Shown: piece after piece, positions 1 through 8,018 of the stretch
How the letters are laid out: every line of letters begins with the position of its first letter
Position numbering within the stretch: the stretch's first letter is position 1
Assembly: GCA_902597695.1 (NCBI GenBank)
Contig: CACJYH010000018.1
Location: forward strand, 1-11,472
Reading direction: 5' to 3'
DNA: 11,472 nucleotides
Source: an uncultured Pelagibacteraceae bacterium
GTDB taxonomy: Bacteria > Pseudomonadota > Alphaproteobacteria > Pelagibacterales > Pelagibacteraceae
Translations under genes and position numbers: made by a program
The notes under the pieces: model-generated
The model's database searches: none
What the model was told of the DNA's origin: nothing
The model's input: only the letters and a program-made list of their open reading frames with translations

Positions 1-2230
1 TAGATGAAAATTTTGCTTTTTGACCTGTTGTTGGGTCAACTACCATCATTGTAATTCCATCAGCAACTTTAAAGGGTCGAGCGTCAGATTTTTTAATAGC
101 TGATTCGATAAATTCCTTAAAAATTGGTAACGCTGTTTTTGAACCAGTTTCAAATTTTCCTAGGGGTTGAGGATTATCCATACCCACATAAACTCCAATA
201 ACATAATTTGAGGTGAACCCAATAAACCATGCATCGGTATTTTTATTAGTTGTTCCTGTTTTGCCCGCAAGATTCAAATTTAAATCTCTAAGTTTTTTTC
301 CTGTTCCTCTTTTCACAACACCCTCTAGCAAAGAAGTAATTTGGTAGGCTGTCTGAGGAGAAAATACTTGTTTGAAATTATTTCCTACATCAGGAAAATC
401 TTTACCAGTATATGAAAGTTTATCACAATTTAAGCATGATCTATTTTCATTATTTAAAATTGTGTTTCCCTCACTATCCTGAACTCGATCAATCAAAATT
501 GGTGAAACTAATTTTCCTCCATTTACAAAAGCTGAATACGCGGATGTGAGTTTTAACAAAGTTGTTTCAGCAGAACCCAAAGAAATAGATAAAAGCTCAT
601 CAGGATTTTCGTAAATGCCAAGATTTCTAGATAACTTAGCAACTTTATCTACACCTAAATTCTGTGCAATTCTTACTGTCATTAAATTTCGTGACTTTTC
701 CAAACCAATTCTCAAAGTTGATGGCCCATAGAATTTTTTTCCATAATTTTCTGGCTTCCACATCTTTAAATCAGTTCCTTGATCTAAAACTAACGGTGCA
801 TCTAAAACTAATGAAGAAGGGGTGTAATTATTTTCAAGAGCTAAAGCGTATACGAATGGTTTAAATGCTGAACCGGGTTGCCGCAAAGCTTGTGAAGCCC
901 TATTAAACTCACTATTCTTAAAACTAAATCCACCGCTAAGAGCAACGACTCTACCCGTGAAAGGATCCATCACAACTATACCACCATTTATTTTTGGTAA
1001 TTGTTTTAGGCTAAACTTTTTATCTCTTATATTCTTAACATAAATTATGTCTCCCTTTCTAAAAAGATCATCTAATTCTTTTTTAGTCCAAGAAATATTA
1101 TTGTAATCTATAATTCCTTTGATTTTATCTTTTGTTTCTATTTCTAAAGAAAATTTAGAAATCTTTGTTATTATTGCAATTTTCCAATCAATTGAATTCT
1201 CTAGATCATATTTATCTAAACCATCAGACCAATTTTTAGAATATGATTTATTTAATAATGGACCACGCCAACCTTTACGTTGATCGTATTTGATTAATCC
1301 ATTTCTTAAAGAGTTTGTTGCTATTTTTTGTAATTCTAGATTTATTGGTGTGTTAATATTAAAGCCTTGATTATAAACTTTTTCATATGATAAAATTTCG
1401 ATGATATTTTTTCTTACATCTTCAATATAATATTGAGCATCTTCTAAATAAACTCTTTTTGTTTTTTTTAATTTAATATTTTTTTTCCTAAGATTTTGAT
1501 AATTTTTCTCTGTTATAAAATTATTGTCTAATAAATTTTTTATAACTAAATCTCTTCTAAATTTTGCTAATTCAATATTTCTATATGGATTATATTTGCT
1601 TGGCGCCTTAGGCAATGCAGCTAATAAAGCAGCTTCTTCATAATTTAATTCTTTTATTGATTTATCAAAATACTCTAGACTTGCAGCAGCTACTCCATAA
1701 GCCCCACTGCCGAGGTAAATTTGATTTAAATATAACTCAAGTATTCTTTCTTTCGATAGTGCTCTTTCAATTCTAAATGCCAAAATGGCTTCTTTAATTT
1801 TCCTGTTCAAACTGACTTCATTAGTTAACAGAAAGTTTTTAGCTACTTGTTGAGTAATTGTTGAGGCACCTTCTAGTCTTTTAGATGTAAGAACATTTTT
1901 AATGTTATTTATGATTGCCCGTATGACTCCTTTAGCATCAACCCCTGGATGAGAAAAAAAATTTTTATCTTCAGCAGATAAGAAGGCATTAATAACATTT
2001 TGAGGAATTGAACCATAGGGAACAAAAATTCTTTTTTCTTTTGAAAAATCTGCAACTAAATCACCATTCCCAGAGTAAACCTTGCTTGAAACAGGAGGTT
2101 TGTAATTTTTTAAAAATTTGTAATCAGGTATATTGTTAGAAAAATTCCATAAAATAACTAATACAATTATTGATGAAATTAATGAAAAACTAATAAAACC
2201 AATAAATAAATTCTTTAAAATTTTGCTCAT
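1..2230 (-). CDS. mrcA: Penicillin-binding protein 1A, bifunctional transglycosylase/transpeptidase (C-terminus cut by window edge)
   Basis: Inner-membrane class A penicillin-binding protein that polymerises lipid II into glycan strands and cross-links the stem peptides in the periplasm. I translated the minus strand from the ATG at 2230; the frame stays open to the left edge, giving 743 residues with only the extreme C-terminus missing. A short cytoplasmic start is followed by one membrane anchor (about residues 8-28). The GT51 transglycosylase domain shows the catalytic glutamate in AEDKNFFSHPG (Glu87) and the GASTITQQ motif (121-128). The transpeptidase domain has all three signature motifs: SAFK with nucleophile Ser454 and Lys457, SRN at 513-515, and KTGT starting at Lys657. 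An OB-like insert lies between the domains, as in PBP1A. It is divergent from the RNase E/G gene. In many alphaproteobacteria an amidase gene sits between mrcA and rne (recalled, not checked); none is here. Confidence 0.95.
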   Translation of the reverse strand, partial: MSKILKNLFIGFISFSLISSIIVLVILWNFSNNIPDYKFLKNYKPPVSSKVYSGNGDLVADFSKEKRIFVPYGSIPQNVINAFLSAEDKNFFSHPGVDAKGVIRAIINNIKNVLTSKRLEGASTITQQVAKNFLLTNEVSLNRKIKEAILAFRIERALSKERILELYLNQIYLGSGAYGVAAASLEYFDKSIKELNYEEAALLAALPKAPSKYNPYRNIELAKFRRDLVIKNLLDNNFITEKNYQNLRKKNIKLKKTKRVYLEDAQYYIEDVRKNIIEILSYEKVYNQGFNINTPINLELQKIATNSLRNGLIKYDQRKGWRGPLLNKSYSKNWSDGLDKYDLENSIDWKIAIITKISKFSLEIETKDKIKGIIDYNNISWTKKELDDLFRKGDIIYVKNIRDKKFSLKQLPKINGGIVVMDPFTGRVVALSGGFSFKNSEFNRASQALRQPGSAFKPFVYALALENNYTPSSLVLDAPLVLDQGTDLKMWKPENYGKKFYGPSTLRIGLEKSRNLMTVRIAQNLGVDKVAKLSRNLGIYENPDELLSISLGSAETTLLKLTSAYSAFVNGGKLVSPILIDRVQDSEGNTILNNENRSCLNCDKLSYTGKDFPDVGNNFKQVFSPQTAYQITSLLEGVVKRGTGKKLRDLNLNLAGKTGTTNKNTDAWFIGFTSNYVIGVYVGMDNPQPLGKFETGSKTALPIFKEFIESAIKKSDARPFKVADGITMMVVDPTTGQKAKFSS

Positions 2231-2239
2231 TTTGTTTCC

Positions 2240-2245
2240 ATTATA
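2240..2245 (-). promoter_or_regulatory. Candidate -10 element for mrcA
   Basis: On the minus strand a consensus TATAAT lies nine bases before the mrcA ATG, which would put the transcript start only a few bases from the start codon (near-leaderless mRNA). No convincing -35 hexamer is visible at 16-18 bp spacing. In DNA this AT-rich the hexamer is often a chance match, so this is only a candidate. The whole gene-free stretch 2231-2323 must hold the divergent promoters for mrcA and the ribonuclease gene. Confidence 0.3.
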
Positions 2246-2323
2246 TAAGGGAATTTGTTAAAGATAAGGCATAAGAATACAAACAAAATTTTAATTATTT
2301 ATGAATCAATCAAAAAATATGTT

Positions 2324-4099
2324 ATGGAAAAAAATTTATATATCGATGCATCGCATCCAAATGAGATTAGAATTGTACTCAAATCAGGTGAAAAAATTGA
2401 AGATTATGAGTATGAGGGCATAAAGAATAATCTAATAAAAAATAATATTTATTTAGGAAAGGTAAGTCGGATAGAACCATCTTTGCAAGCTGCTTTCGTT
2501 GATTTCGGGAGGGAACGTCATGGCTTTTTATCTTTCAACGATATTCAATCTGATTATTATCAAATTCCACAAAGTGATTTAGAAAAAATAAAACAAGAAG
2601 AAGAAAGAGTCCGAGAGGAATTATCAAAAAAAGTTGAAGCAAAAGAGGAAGAAAATTTAGCTGAAGGCAAATTAGAAATTGAGGATCCATTAGAAAAAAA
2701 GGACACTGAAGATAAAGAAAATTCAGAAAATGAAAAAGAAAAAAAATATGAGAGTAAATTTAGATTCAAAAGATACAAAATTCAAGAGGTAATAAAACCC
2801 AATCAAGTGATTTTAGTTCAGGTGATAAAAGATGAGCGTGGTCAAAAAGGTGCTGCGCTAAGTACGTTTATTTCTATTGCAGGCAAATATATAGTTTTAA
2901 TGCCTAACACACCTAAAGGTGGAGGAATTTCGAGAAAAATTTTTAACCCTGCAGATCGAAAAAAAATAAGAGGTATTTTAAATGAAATTGAAATCCCAAA
3001 AGGAATGGGACTTATAGTAAGAACCGCCGGAAGTAACAAAACTAAAAATGAAATTAATCATGATTTGGATACACTTATTAATAATTGGAATCAAATTAAG
3101 GAAAATGCCTTAAGCTCTATAGCGCCTTCGTTAATTCATCAAGAAAGTGAAATAATTAAAAGAACTTTAAGAGATATGTATGATGAAAATACAAAAAATA
3201 TAATTGTTGAAGGTAACGAAGGTTATAAAAAAGCTCAAAATTTTATGAAGATGATGATGCCTTCACATGTAAAGAAGATAAAAAAATACAGAGGAAAAAA
3301 ACCTTTATTTATTGAAGAAGGTATTGAACAGAAATTAAACCAAATATTTGAAAGTGAAATAAAATTGAACTCAGGTGGTTATTTGGTAATTAATCCTACT
3401 GAAGCCTTGGTTTCCATTGATATTAATTCTGGAAGTTCAATAAAACAAAAAAATGTTGAGAGCACTGCTTTAGATACAAATCTTGAAGCAGCAGATGAAA
3501 TAGCGAGACAAATAAAAATTAGAGATTTGTCAGGACTTATCATAATTGATTTTATTGACATGCTTAGTTACGGTAATAGAAGATTAGTAGAAAGAAGACT
3601 AAAAGAAAAGTGTAGATCTGATCGAGCCAGAATTCAAATAGGAAGAATATCGAATTTTGGTCTTTTAGAAATGTCTCGTCAAAGATTAAGAGAAAGTGCA
3701 GTTAAATGGAATATAAAACTAACAGATGAGTCTTTTGCATTAAAAATTCTTAAATTAGTTGAATTAAAAGCAGTTTTAAATAAAGCTAAATTTGTAGATT
3801 TAAAGGTTTGTAAAAAAATTTCCGATTTTCTAAAAGAAAATTTTATTGAAGATCTTACTTACTTTGAAAAAAAGAATAAAATGAAGATTGATATAATATC
3901 TGATAATAGTTTAATAATTCCTGAATATATTATTGATATTAAAAATAAATCTAAGAAAACTATAGAACTGATTGAACATTTTGAAAAATTAAAAAATCTT
4001 GAAGAACAAAAAGTTAACAACGTTATTGAATTAAAAGATAAAAAGAAATTTAAAAAAAAAACTTTTAGAAAAAAAAAATTTTATAAGAAAGCTAGATAA
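2324..4099 (+). CDS. rne: Ribonuclease E/G, short form without zinc-link
   Basis: Endoribonuclease that starts mRNA decay and processes structured RNAs. I chose the ATG at 2324 (591 residues) because [18 protein letters not shown] matches the usual start of the family; the frame is open from a TTG at 2255, but those 23 extra residues look unlike the family. An N-terminal S1 domain is split by a charged, Lys/Glu-rich insertion (about 85-152). The 5'-sensor is LIVRTAG (Arg233). The DNase I-like catalytic core has the two metal-binding aspartates in IDINS (Asp366) and IDFIDM (Asp409), with the same 43-residue spacing as E. coli RNase E Asp303/Asp346. The CPxC zinc-link that normally follows MSRQRL is missing, with a clean deletion of about 11 residues near 458-470. 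The protein ends in a Lys/Arg-rich tail and lacks a long degradosome scaffold, so RNase E versus RNase G naming is open. Its end overlaps the convergent thiG end by 8 bp. Confidence 0.93.
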   Translation: MEKNLYIDASHPNEIRIVLKSGEKIEDYEYEGIKNNLIKNNIYLGKVSRIEPSLQAAFVDFGRERHGFLSFNDIQSDYYQIPQSDLEKIKQEEERVREELSKKVEAKEEENLAEGKLEIEDPLEKKDTEDKENSENEKEKKYESKFRFKRYKIQEVIKPNQVILVQVIKDERGQKGAALSTFISIAGKYIVLMPNTPKGGGISRKIFNPADRKKIRGILNEIEIPKGMGLIVRTAGSNKTKNEINHDLDTLINNWNQIKENALSSIAPSLIHQESEIIKRTLRDMYDENTKNIIVEGNEGYKKAQNFMKMMMPSHVKKIKKYRGKKPLFIEEGIEQKLNQIFESEIKLNSGGYLVINPTEALVSIDINSGSSIKQKNVESTALDTNLEAADEIARQIKIRDLSGLIIIDFIDMLSYGNRRLVERRLKEKCRSDRARIQIGRISNFGLLEMSRQRLRESAVKWNIKLTDESFALKILKLVELKAVLNKAKFVDLKVCKKISDFLKENFIEDLTYFEKKNKMKIDIISDNSLIIPEYIIDIKNKSKKTIELIEHFEKLKNLEEQKVNNVIELKDKKKFKKKTFRKKKFYKKAR

Positions 4100-4865
4100 T
4101 TCCTGACTTCGGAGAAGATGGATTTCCGTATAATGTTTTTTTTATTCTACCAGACAAGTATGATTGACGACCAGCAATAACTGCATTCTTAAATGCTAAA
4201 GCCATTTGAAATGGTTTTTTTGCTTTTGCAATTGCAGTATTTACTAAAACCCCATCGCAACCTAATTCCATAGCTATAGCAGCATCTGAAGCTTGGCCTA
4301 ATCCAGCATCAATAATTAATGGTAACTTTGTTTGCTTCCTAATTATCCTTATATTTATTTCATTGATAATGCCTAAGCCTGAACCTATTGGAGCAGCTAG
4401 AGGCATAATTGCACACGCGCCCGCGTTCTCCAATCTTTTTGCCATTAAAGGATCGTCATTACAATAGACCATCACTTTAAATCCCTCCTTAGTTAATACC
4501 TCAGTTGATTTAAGTGTTTCAATCATCTCTGGGAATAAGTTTTTTTTATCTCCTAAAACTTCTAGTTTAACTAATTTCCACCCACCTATTTCTCGTGCTA
4601 ATCTTAGAGTTCTTAATGCTTCATTTGAATTAAAACAGCCAGCAGTGTTAGGAAGGTAAGTAATTTTTTTAGGATCAATATAATCCATTAATAATGGTTT
4701 TTTTTTATCAGTAATATTTACCCTTCTAACAGCAACCGTGACTATTTCGGCTCCAGATAAATTTATTGCTTTAGCACACTCCTGCATACTTTTGTACTTA
4801 CCGGTTCCAACTATAAGTCTAGAACTAAAATTTTTCTTAGAAATAATAAGTTTATCTTTTTTCAA
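4092..4865 (-). CDS. thiG: Thiazole synthase ThiG (TTG start)
   Basis: Cytoplasmic synthase that builds the thiazole phosphate ring of thiamin from deoxyxylulose 5-phosphate, the ThiS thiocarboxylate and an imine derived from glycine or tyrosine. The 257-residue product is full length and has the (beta/alpha)8 barrel landmarks: RLIVGTGKY near the start, LPNTAGC (71-77), VKLEVLGD with Lys100 as the expected Schiff-base lysine, the phosphate-site glycines in PIGSGLGI, and [12 protein letters not shown]. The start is TTG at 4865-4863, two bases after the thiS stop, supported by a perfect GGAGGTG Shine-Dalgarno inside the end of thiS. No alternative start fits better. It forms a two-gene operon with thiS; no thiC, thiE, thiF or thiO lies in the window. 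Its 3' end overlaps the convergent rne gene by 8 bp. Confidence 0.95.
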   Translation of the reverse strand: MKKDKLIISKKNFSSRLIVGTGKYKSMQECAKAINLSGAEIVTVAVRRVNITDKKKPLLMDYIDPKKITYLPNTAGCFNSNEALRTLRLAREIGGWKLVKLEVLGDKKNLFPEMIETLKSTEVLTKEGFKVMVYCNDDPLMAKRLENAGACAIMPLAAPIGSGLGIINEINIRIIRKQTKLPLIIDAGLGQASDAAIAMELGCDGVLVNTAIAKAKKPFQMALAFKNAVIAGRQSYLSGRIKKTLYGNPSSPKSGII

Positions 4866-4867
4866 TT

Positions 4868-5080
4868 TTAACCACCTCCAATAAAATGAACAATTTCTAT
4901 TTTGTCATTATTTTTAAGGTTGATGTTTTTAATTTTTTTTTTATCCACTATTTCCTGATTTAATTCAATAGCTACTTTTGTTAATGGAATTTTGTTTTTT
5001 TGAACAATATTGAATAATGTTGAATTATTATTAATAGCTTTCAATTTTCCATTTAATTTTATTTTTATTTTTTTTTTCAT
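4868..5080 (-). CDS. thiS: Sulfur carrier protein ThiS
   Basis: Small ubiquitin-fold protein (70 residues) that carries sulfur as a C-terminal thiocarboxylate for ThiG. The evidence is the size, the beta-grasp pattern (KIKIKLNGK at the start, an IALN-like strand [10 protein letters not shown], and [17 protein letters not shown] at the end) and the terminal Gly-Gly-Gly, whose final diglycine is adenylated and thiolated in this family. I chose the ATG at 5080; the frame remains open upstream to 5236, but that extension runs antisense to aroQ and has no family resemblance. thiG follows after a 2-bp gap. Sulfur loading needs a ThiF-like enzyme, which must be encoded elsewhere. The start lies 16 bp from the divergent aroQ start. 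Confidence 0.93.
   Translation of the reverse strand: MKKKIKIKLNGKLKAINNNSTLFNIVQKNKIPLTKVAIELNQEIVDKKKIKNINLKNNDKIEIVHFIGGG
4872..4879 (-). promoter_or_regulatory. thiG ribosome binding site embedded in thiS C-terminal glycine codons
   Basis: The minus strand reads GGA GGT GGT TAA at the thiS end. The first eight bases, GGAGGTGG, contain GGAGGTG, a perfect complement of the CACCUCC anti-Shine-Dalgarno of 16S rRNA. The GGAGG core ends nine bases before the TTG start of thiG, a normal spacing. Most other genes in the window have weak or no Shine-Dalgarno, so this site stands out and decides the thiG start. Confidence 0.8.
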
Positions 5081-5096
5081 CGTATATAAATGCTGA

Positions 5097-5546
5097 ATGA
5101 ATAATAAAATAATTATTATTAATGGTCCAAATATTAATCTATTAGGTGAAAGAGAACAATCACAATATGGATCGATTACTTTTGACAAACTTAAAGAAGA
5201 ATGCTTGGCGAAATCAAAAGAACTAGGACTTTCCACCGAATTTGCACAATCAAATGTTGAGGGGGAATTGGTTACTAAAATACAAAATGCTAGAGAAGAG
5301 TTTGATGGAATGATAATTAATGCTGCTGCATTTACTCACACCTCAATTGCAATTAGAGATGCTTTAGAAATTTTTAAAAAACCTATTATTGAAGTACATA
5401 TTTCAAATATCTACAAACGTGAAGAATTTAGAAAAAAATCTCTCATAAGTGATGTGGTTACTGGTGGAATATTTGGCCTGAATGCCAATGGTTATATTTT
5501 AGCCATAATTTCAATGCAAAAGCTAATTCAAAATGAAGATAGATAA
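5097..5546 (+). CDS. aroQ: 3-dehydroquinate dehydratase, type II
   Basis: Shikimate-pathway enzyme that dehydrates 3-dehydroquinate to 3-dehydroshikimate. The 149-residue product has the usual type II length and motifs: the opening strand IIIINGPNINLLGERE, catalytic Tyr24 in QYG on the mobile lid (with Arg19), SNVEGELV, the NAAAFTHTSIAIRDAL segment that binds substrate, and EVHISN containing the second catalytic residue, His. It is the first gene of aroQ-accB-accC, an arrangement common in alphaproteobacteria; its last 14 bp overlap the accB start. There is no visible Shine-Dalgarno, and only 16 bp separate it from the divergent thiS start. Confidence 0.96.
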   Translation: MNNKIIIINGPNINLLGEREQSQYGSITFDKLKEECLAKSKELGLSTEFAQSNVEGELVTKIQNAREEFDGMIINAAAFTHTSIAIRDALEIFKKPIIEVHISNIYKREEFRKKSLISDVVTGGIFGLNANGYILAIISMQKLIQNEDR

Positions 5547-5964
5547 AAAAATAATAAAAGAGTTAAGTGATTATTTAGATGAATTTAATCTTACTGAACT
5601 GGAATACACTGAAAAAGATACCAAAATTAAAGTCTCAAAAAATAATATTTCAATTAATAATCAAACAAATCAAACATCATCTAAAGAAATTAGCTCAAAT
5701 AAAAGTACAGAAAGTCAAAATAATATATCTGGTATCGAGGTTACATCACCAATTATTGGCACTGCTTACCATGCACCTGAACCTGGAGCTAAAAAATTCG
5801 TAGAGGTCGGAAAGAAAATAAAAAAAGGTGACACTGTTATGATTGTAGAGGCTATGAAAACTATGAATCATGTGCCTTCAAGTTCTGATGGAATAGTAAA
5901 GAAGATACTCGTAGCTGATGGTCAGCCTGTTGAGTTTGGCCAAACTCTTATTATTTTAGAATAA
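5533..5964 (+). CDS. accB: Biotin carboxyl carrier protein of acetyl-CoA carboxylase
   Basis: Carrier subunit that shuttles carboxybiotin between biotin carboxylase (AccC) and the carboxyltransferase (AccA/AccD) in the first step of fatty-acid synthesis. It has 143 residues: an N-terminal helical part starting MKIDKKIIKELSDYLDEFNL, a flexible Ser/Asn/Gln-rich linker (about 38-65) and a C-terminal biotinyl domain (about 68-143). The biotin attachment lysine is Lys109 in EAMKTMNHV. The more familiar motif is AMKM; AMKT appears from memory to be usual in alphaproteobacteria, so I do not treat it as a defect. Its ATG overlaps the end of aroQ by 14 bp, and its stop shares one base with the accC start (TAATG), which suggests translational coupling. 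Confidence 0.96.
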   Translation: MKIDKKIIKELSDYLDEFNLTELEYTEKDTKIKVSKNNISINNQTNQTSSKEISSNKSTESQNNISGIEVTSPIIGTAYHAPEPGAKKFVEVGKKIKKGDTVMIVEAMKTMNHVPSSSDGIVKKILVADGQPVEFGQTLIILE

Positions 5965-7301
5965 TGTTTAAAAAAATTTTGATCGCAAATCGTGGGGAAA
6001 TTGCAGTTAGAATTATAAGAGCCTGTAAAGAATGGGGAATCTCCACTGTTGCTGTTCATTCTGATGTAGATAGAGAAAGTATGCACGTTAAATTAGCAGA
6101 TGAAAGTGTTTGTATAGGATCTCATCAACCGGCAAATAGTTATTTAAATATTCCTGCACTTTTATCAGCTATAGATTTAACAAATGCTGAAGCAGTTCAT
6201 CCTGGTTATGGTTTTTTGTCTGAAAATGCAAACTTCGCAAAGATACTTGAAGAAAATAAAATCAAATTTATTGGTGCTTCTGCAAAACATATTGAAATGA
6301 TGGGAGATAAAATTCAAGCAAAAAAAATTGCAAAAGAAAATGGATTACCTGTTATAGAAGGTTCTGAGGGTGGTGTTCAAGATGTAGCTGCAGCAAAAGA
6401 GTTATGTAAAAAAATTGGTTTTCCAGTGTTAATTAAAGCCTCTGGAGGTGGAGGAGGTAAAGGTATGAAAATTGTTCAAAAAGAGGAAGATTTTGAGACA
6501 ATGTTTTCAACAGCAAAATCAGAGGCAAAAAAATATTTTGGCAACGACGAAGTTTATATTGAGAAATTTTTTCAGAATCCAAGACATATAGAGGTTCAAA
6601 TTTTGGCTGGAAAAAATGCAACAATCCATTTACATGAAAGAGATTGCTCTGTTCAAAGAAGACATCAAAAATTAATTGAAGAAACTCCAAGCCCAGTTTT
6701 AAACGACAAAATTAGAAAAGATTTATTTGATAAGACTGTAAATATGGTCAGAAAAATCGGTTATCAAGGAGCTGGTACAGTCGAATTTATTTATGAAGAT
6801 GGAAAATTTTACTTTTTAGAAATGAATACAAGAGTTCAAGTTGAACATCCTGTTACTGAAATGGTTACAGGAATAGACATAATTAAAGAACAAATATGGA
6901 TTGCTTTTACTGGTGAAACAGCTCTCAAACAATCAGATATAAATCCTAGGGGTCATGCTATTGAATGTAGAATAAATGCTGAAGATCCAAAAAAAAATTT
7001 TCAGCCATCTCCAGGCACAATCGGCATGTGTCATCAACCATCTGGTTTTAGGACAAGAGTAGATGGAGCAATATTTCAAGGTTATAAAGTAACTCCATAT
7101 TACGATAGTATGATATGTAAACTAATTTGCCATGGCAGAAATAGAGGAGAGGCTATTCAAAGAATGAATAGATCATTAGATGAATTTGTTATTGAGGGTA
7201 TTACAACAACAATTCCTTTACACAAAAAACTTCTAAGTCATAAAAAATTCATCGAGTCTGATTTTAATGTAAGTTGGCTTGATAATGAAAAGATAGTTTA
7301 A
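5964..7301 (+). CDS. accC: Biotin carboxylase subunit of acetyl-CoA carboxylase
   Basis: ATP-grasp enzyme that carboxylates the biotin on AccB using bicarbonate and ATP, for malonyl-CoA production. At 445 residues it matches the family (E. coli 449). Visible landmarks are the N-terminal domain start KKILIANRGEIAVRIIRA, AVHPGYGFLSEN (77-88), Lys116 in GDK, Lys158, the glycine-rich ATP loop GGGGGKG (161-167), HIEVQIL (208-214), and the catalytic segment EMNTRVQVEHPVTEM beginning at Glu286. It is translationally coupled to accB (TAATG). Its stop overlaps the stop of the convergent DUF2155 gene by 4 bp. accA and accD are not in the window. Confidence 0.97.
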   Translation: MFKKILIANRGEIAVRIIRACKEWGISTVAVHSDVDRESMHVKLADESVCIGSHQPANSYLNIPALLSAIDLTNAEAVHPGYGFLSENANFAKILEENKIKFIGASAKHIEMMGDKIQAKKIAKENGLPVIEGSEGGVQDVAAAKELCKKIGFPVLIKASGGGGGKGMKIVQKEEDFETMFSTAKSEAKKYFGNDEVYIEKFFQNPRHIEVQILAGKNATIHLHERDCSVQRRHQKLIEETPSPVLNDKIRKDLFDKTVNMVRKIGYQGAGTVEFIYEDGKFYFLEMNTRVQVEHPVTEMVTGIDIIKEQIWIAFTGETALKQSDINPRGHAIECRINAEDPKKNFQPSPGTIGMCHQPSGFRTRVDGAIFQGYKVTPYYDSMICKLICHGRNRGEAIQRMNRSLDEFVIEGITTTIPLHKKLLSHKKFIESDFNVSWLDNEKIV

Positions 7302-7696
7302 TAACAGCTTACTAACCAAATATCATATACAGGGTGATCAAATGGAGTTATAGATGGGCTTGACGAAAACATCCAGCCATTAAAAACAAACACATCATCT
7401 TTGTCTTTATTTGTTAGATCACTAACTTGAATGTAAGCTATAATTTCTGGATTATCATCGAATTCAGAATTTTTACACTTCATGCTTTTAATTAGAAGAT
7501 CTTTATGTTTTTTTGCTTCGCCGTTTTTAAGTTTAACTAAAATATTTTTTGAGGAAATTTTATCTAAAATTTTGATATTAGTGTAGCTACCTTCTTGATT
7601 TTGCTCCGCGTATACAAAAAAAGGTATAATTAAAAAAAAAAATATAAATAAATTTAATTTAATCTTTCCAAGATCTGTATTTTTTTTGAATAGCAT
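7298..7696 (-). CDS. DUF2155 family exported protein
   Basis: A 132-residue protein of unknown function. It belongs to the alphaproteobacterial DUF2155 family, recognised by the C-terminal signature NGWMFSSSP (106-114) followed by HPVYDIWL (121-128) and a terminal cysteine (Cys131), with a second cysteine at 74 that could pair with it. A hydrophobic segment (about 15-28) ending VYA-EQ looks like a cleavable signal peptide, so a periplasmic location is likely. The start codon lies inside the preceding NDUFA12-like gene with a 38-bp overlap; I see no later start that would keep the signal peptide. Pairing with the NDUFA12 homologue is recurrent in alphaproteobacteria and hints at a link to the cell envelope or complex I, but that is inference. 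Confidence 0.85.
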   Translation of the reverse strand: MLFKKNTDLGKIKLNLFIFFFLIIPFFVYAEQNQEGSYTNIKILDKISSKNILVKLKNGEAKKHKDLLIKSMKCKNSEFDDNPEIIAYIQVSDLTNKDKDDVFVFNGWMFSSSPSITPFDHPVYDIWLVSCY

Positions 7697-8018
7697 TTTT
7701 GTTTTTATTTGGATAATAAGCTGAGTCTGTGCCAGTTAAATTTTCTTGGTGAGGTTTTTGCCAATCATATTTTTTTAATTCATGATTATTTTCTATTTTA
7801 TTATGAGTAAAATGCATCCATGAATACCACTCAACCGGTATTTTTGATGCATCAATTTCTGCAGCATAAATTACCCATCTTTTTCCATTTTTAGATTCGT
7901 AATATTTATTTCCTAAATGATCTGTACCTACTAATTTACCAAATAAAATTGTTTTTATTCTGGTTCCAAAAGTATCTCGATTCCACCAGGTGAAAATTTT
8001 TTTAAAAAGTGTCAACAT
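7659..8018 (-). CDS. NDUFA12-like NADH:ubiquinone oxidoreductase accessory subunit
   Basis: A 119-residue homologue of the mitochondrial complex I accessory subunit NDUFA12 (B17.2), which is also found in alphaproteobacterial complex I. Supporting features are the short N-terminal helix with WWNRDTFGTR, the conserved LVGTDHLGNKYYE segment, RWVIYAAEIDASKIPVEWYSWMHF with its aromatic-rich run, and the WQKPHQENLTGT tail region. There is no signal peptide; the protein would sit on the cytoplasmic side of the complex. The core nuo genes are not in the window, as is usual for this subunit. It is the first gene of a two-gene unit with the DUF2155 protein, which it overlaps by 38 bp, and it is divergent from the NrdJb-like gene. 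Confidence 0.9.
   Translation of the reverse strand: MLTLFKKIFTWWNRDTFGTRIKTILFGKLVGTDHLGNKYYESKNGKRWVIYAAEIDASKIPVEWYSWMHFTHNKIENNHELKKYDWQKPHQENLTGTDSAYYPNKNKNAIQKKYRSWKD

Noticed and set aside
664..864. 66-residue plus-strand open frame
   Set aside because: It lies antisense to the transpeptidase core of mrcA, including the SRN motif, and has no recognisable features.
2255..2323. 23-residue N-terminal extension of RNase E/G from a TTG at 2255
   Set aside because: The family starts with an [16 protein letters not shown] sequence, which matches the ATG at 2324; the extension has no family resemblance and would fill the divergent promoter region.
4100..4135. Small CTTC-GGA-GAAG stem as a terminator between rne and thiG
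   Set aside because: The stem is only four base pairs, lies within the thiG coding sequence and is not followed by a T-run at the right distance.
5081..5236. 52-residue N-terminal extension of ThiS
   Set aside because: It is antisense to the conserved start of aroQ; the beta-grasp fold starts at the internal ATG at 5080, which gives the usual size of about 70 residues.
5579..5803. 74-residue open frame in another frame of accB
   Set aside because: It is a shadow of the AT-rich linker and biotinyl domain of accB; the accB frame holds all family motifs.
5839..5877. AMKT instead of AMKM at the biotin site of AccB as a possible defect
   Set aside because: The lysine and its surroundings (EAMKTMNHV) are intact, and this variant appears usual for alphaproteobacterial AccB.
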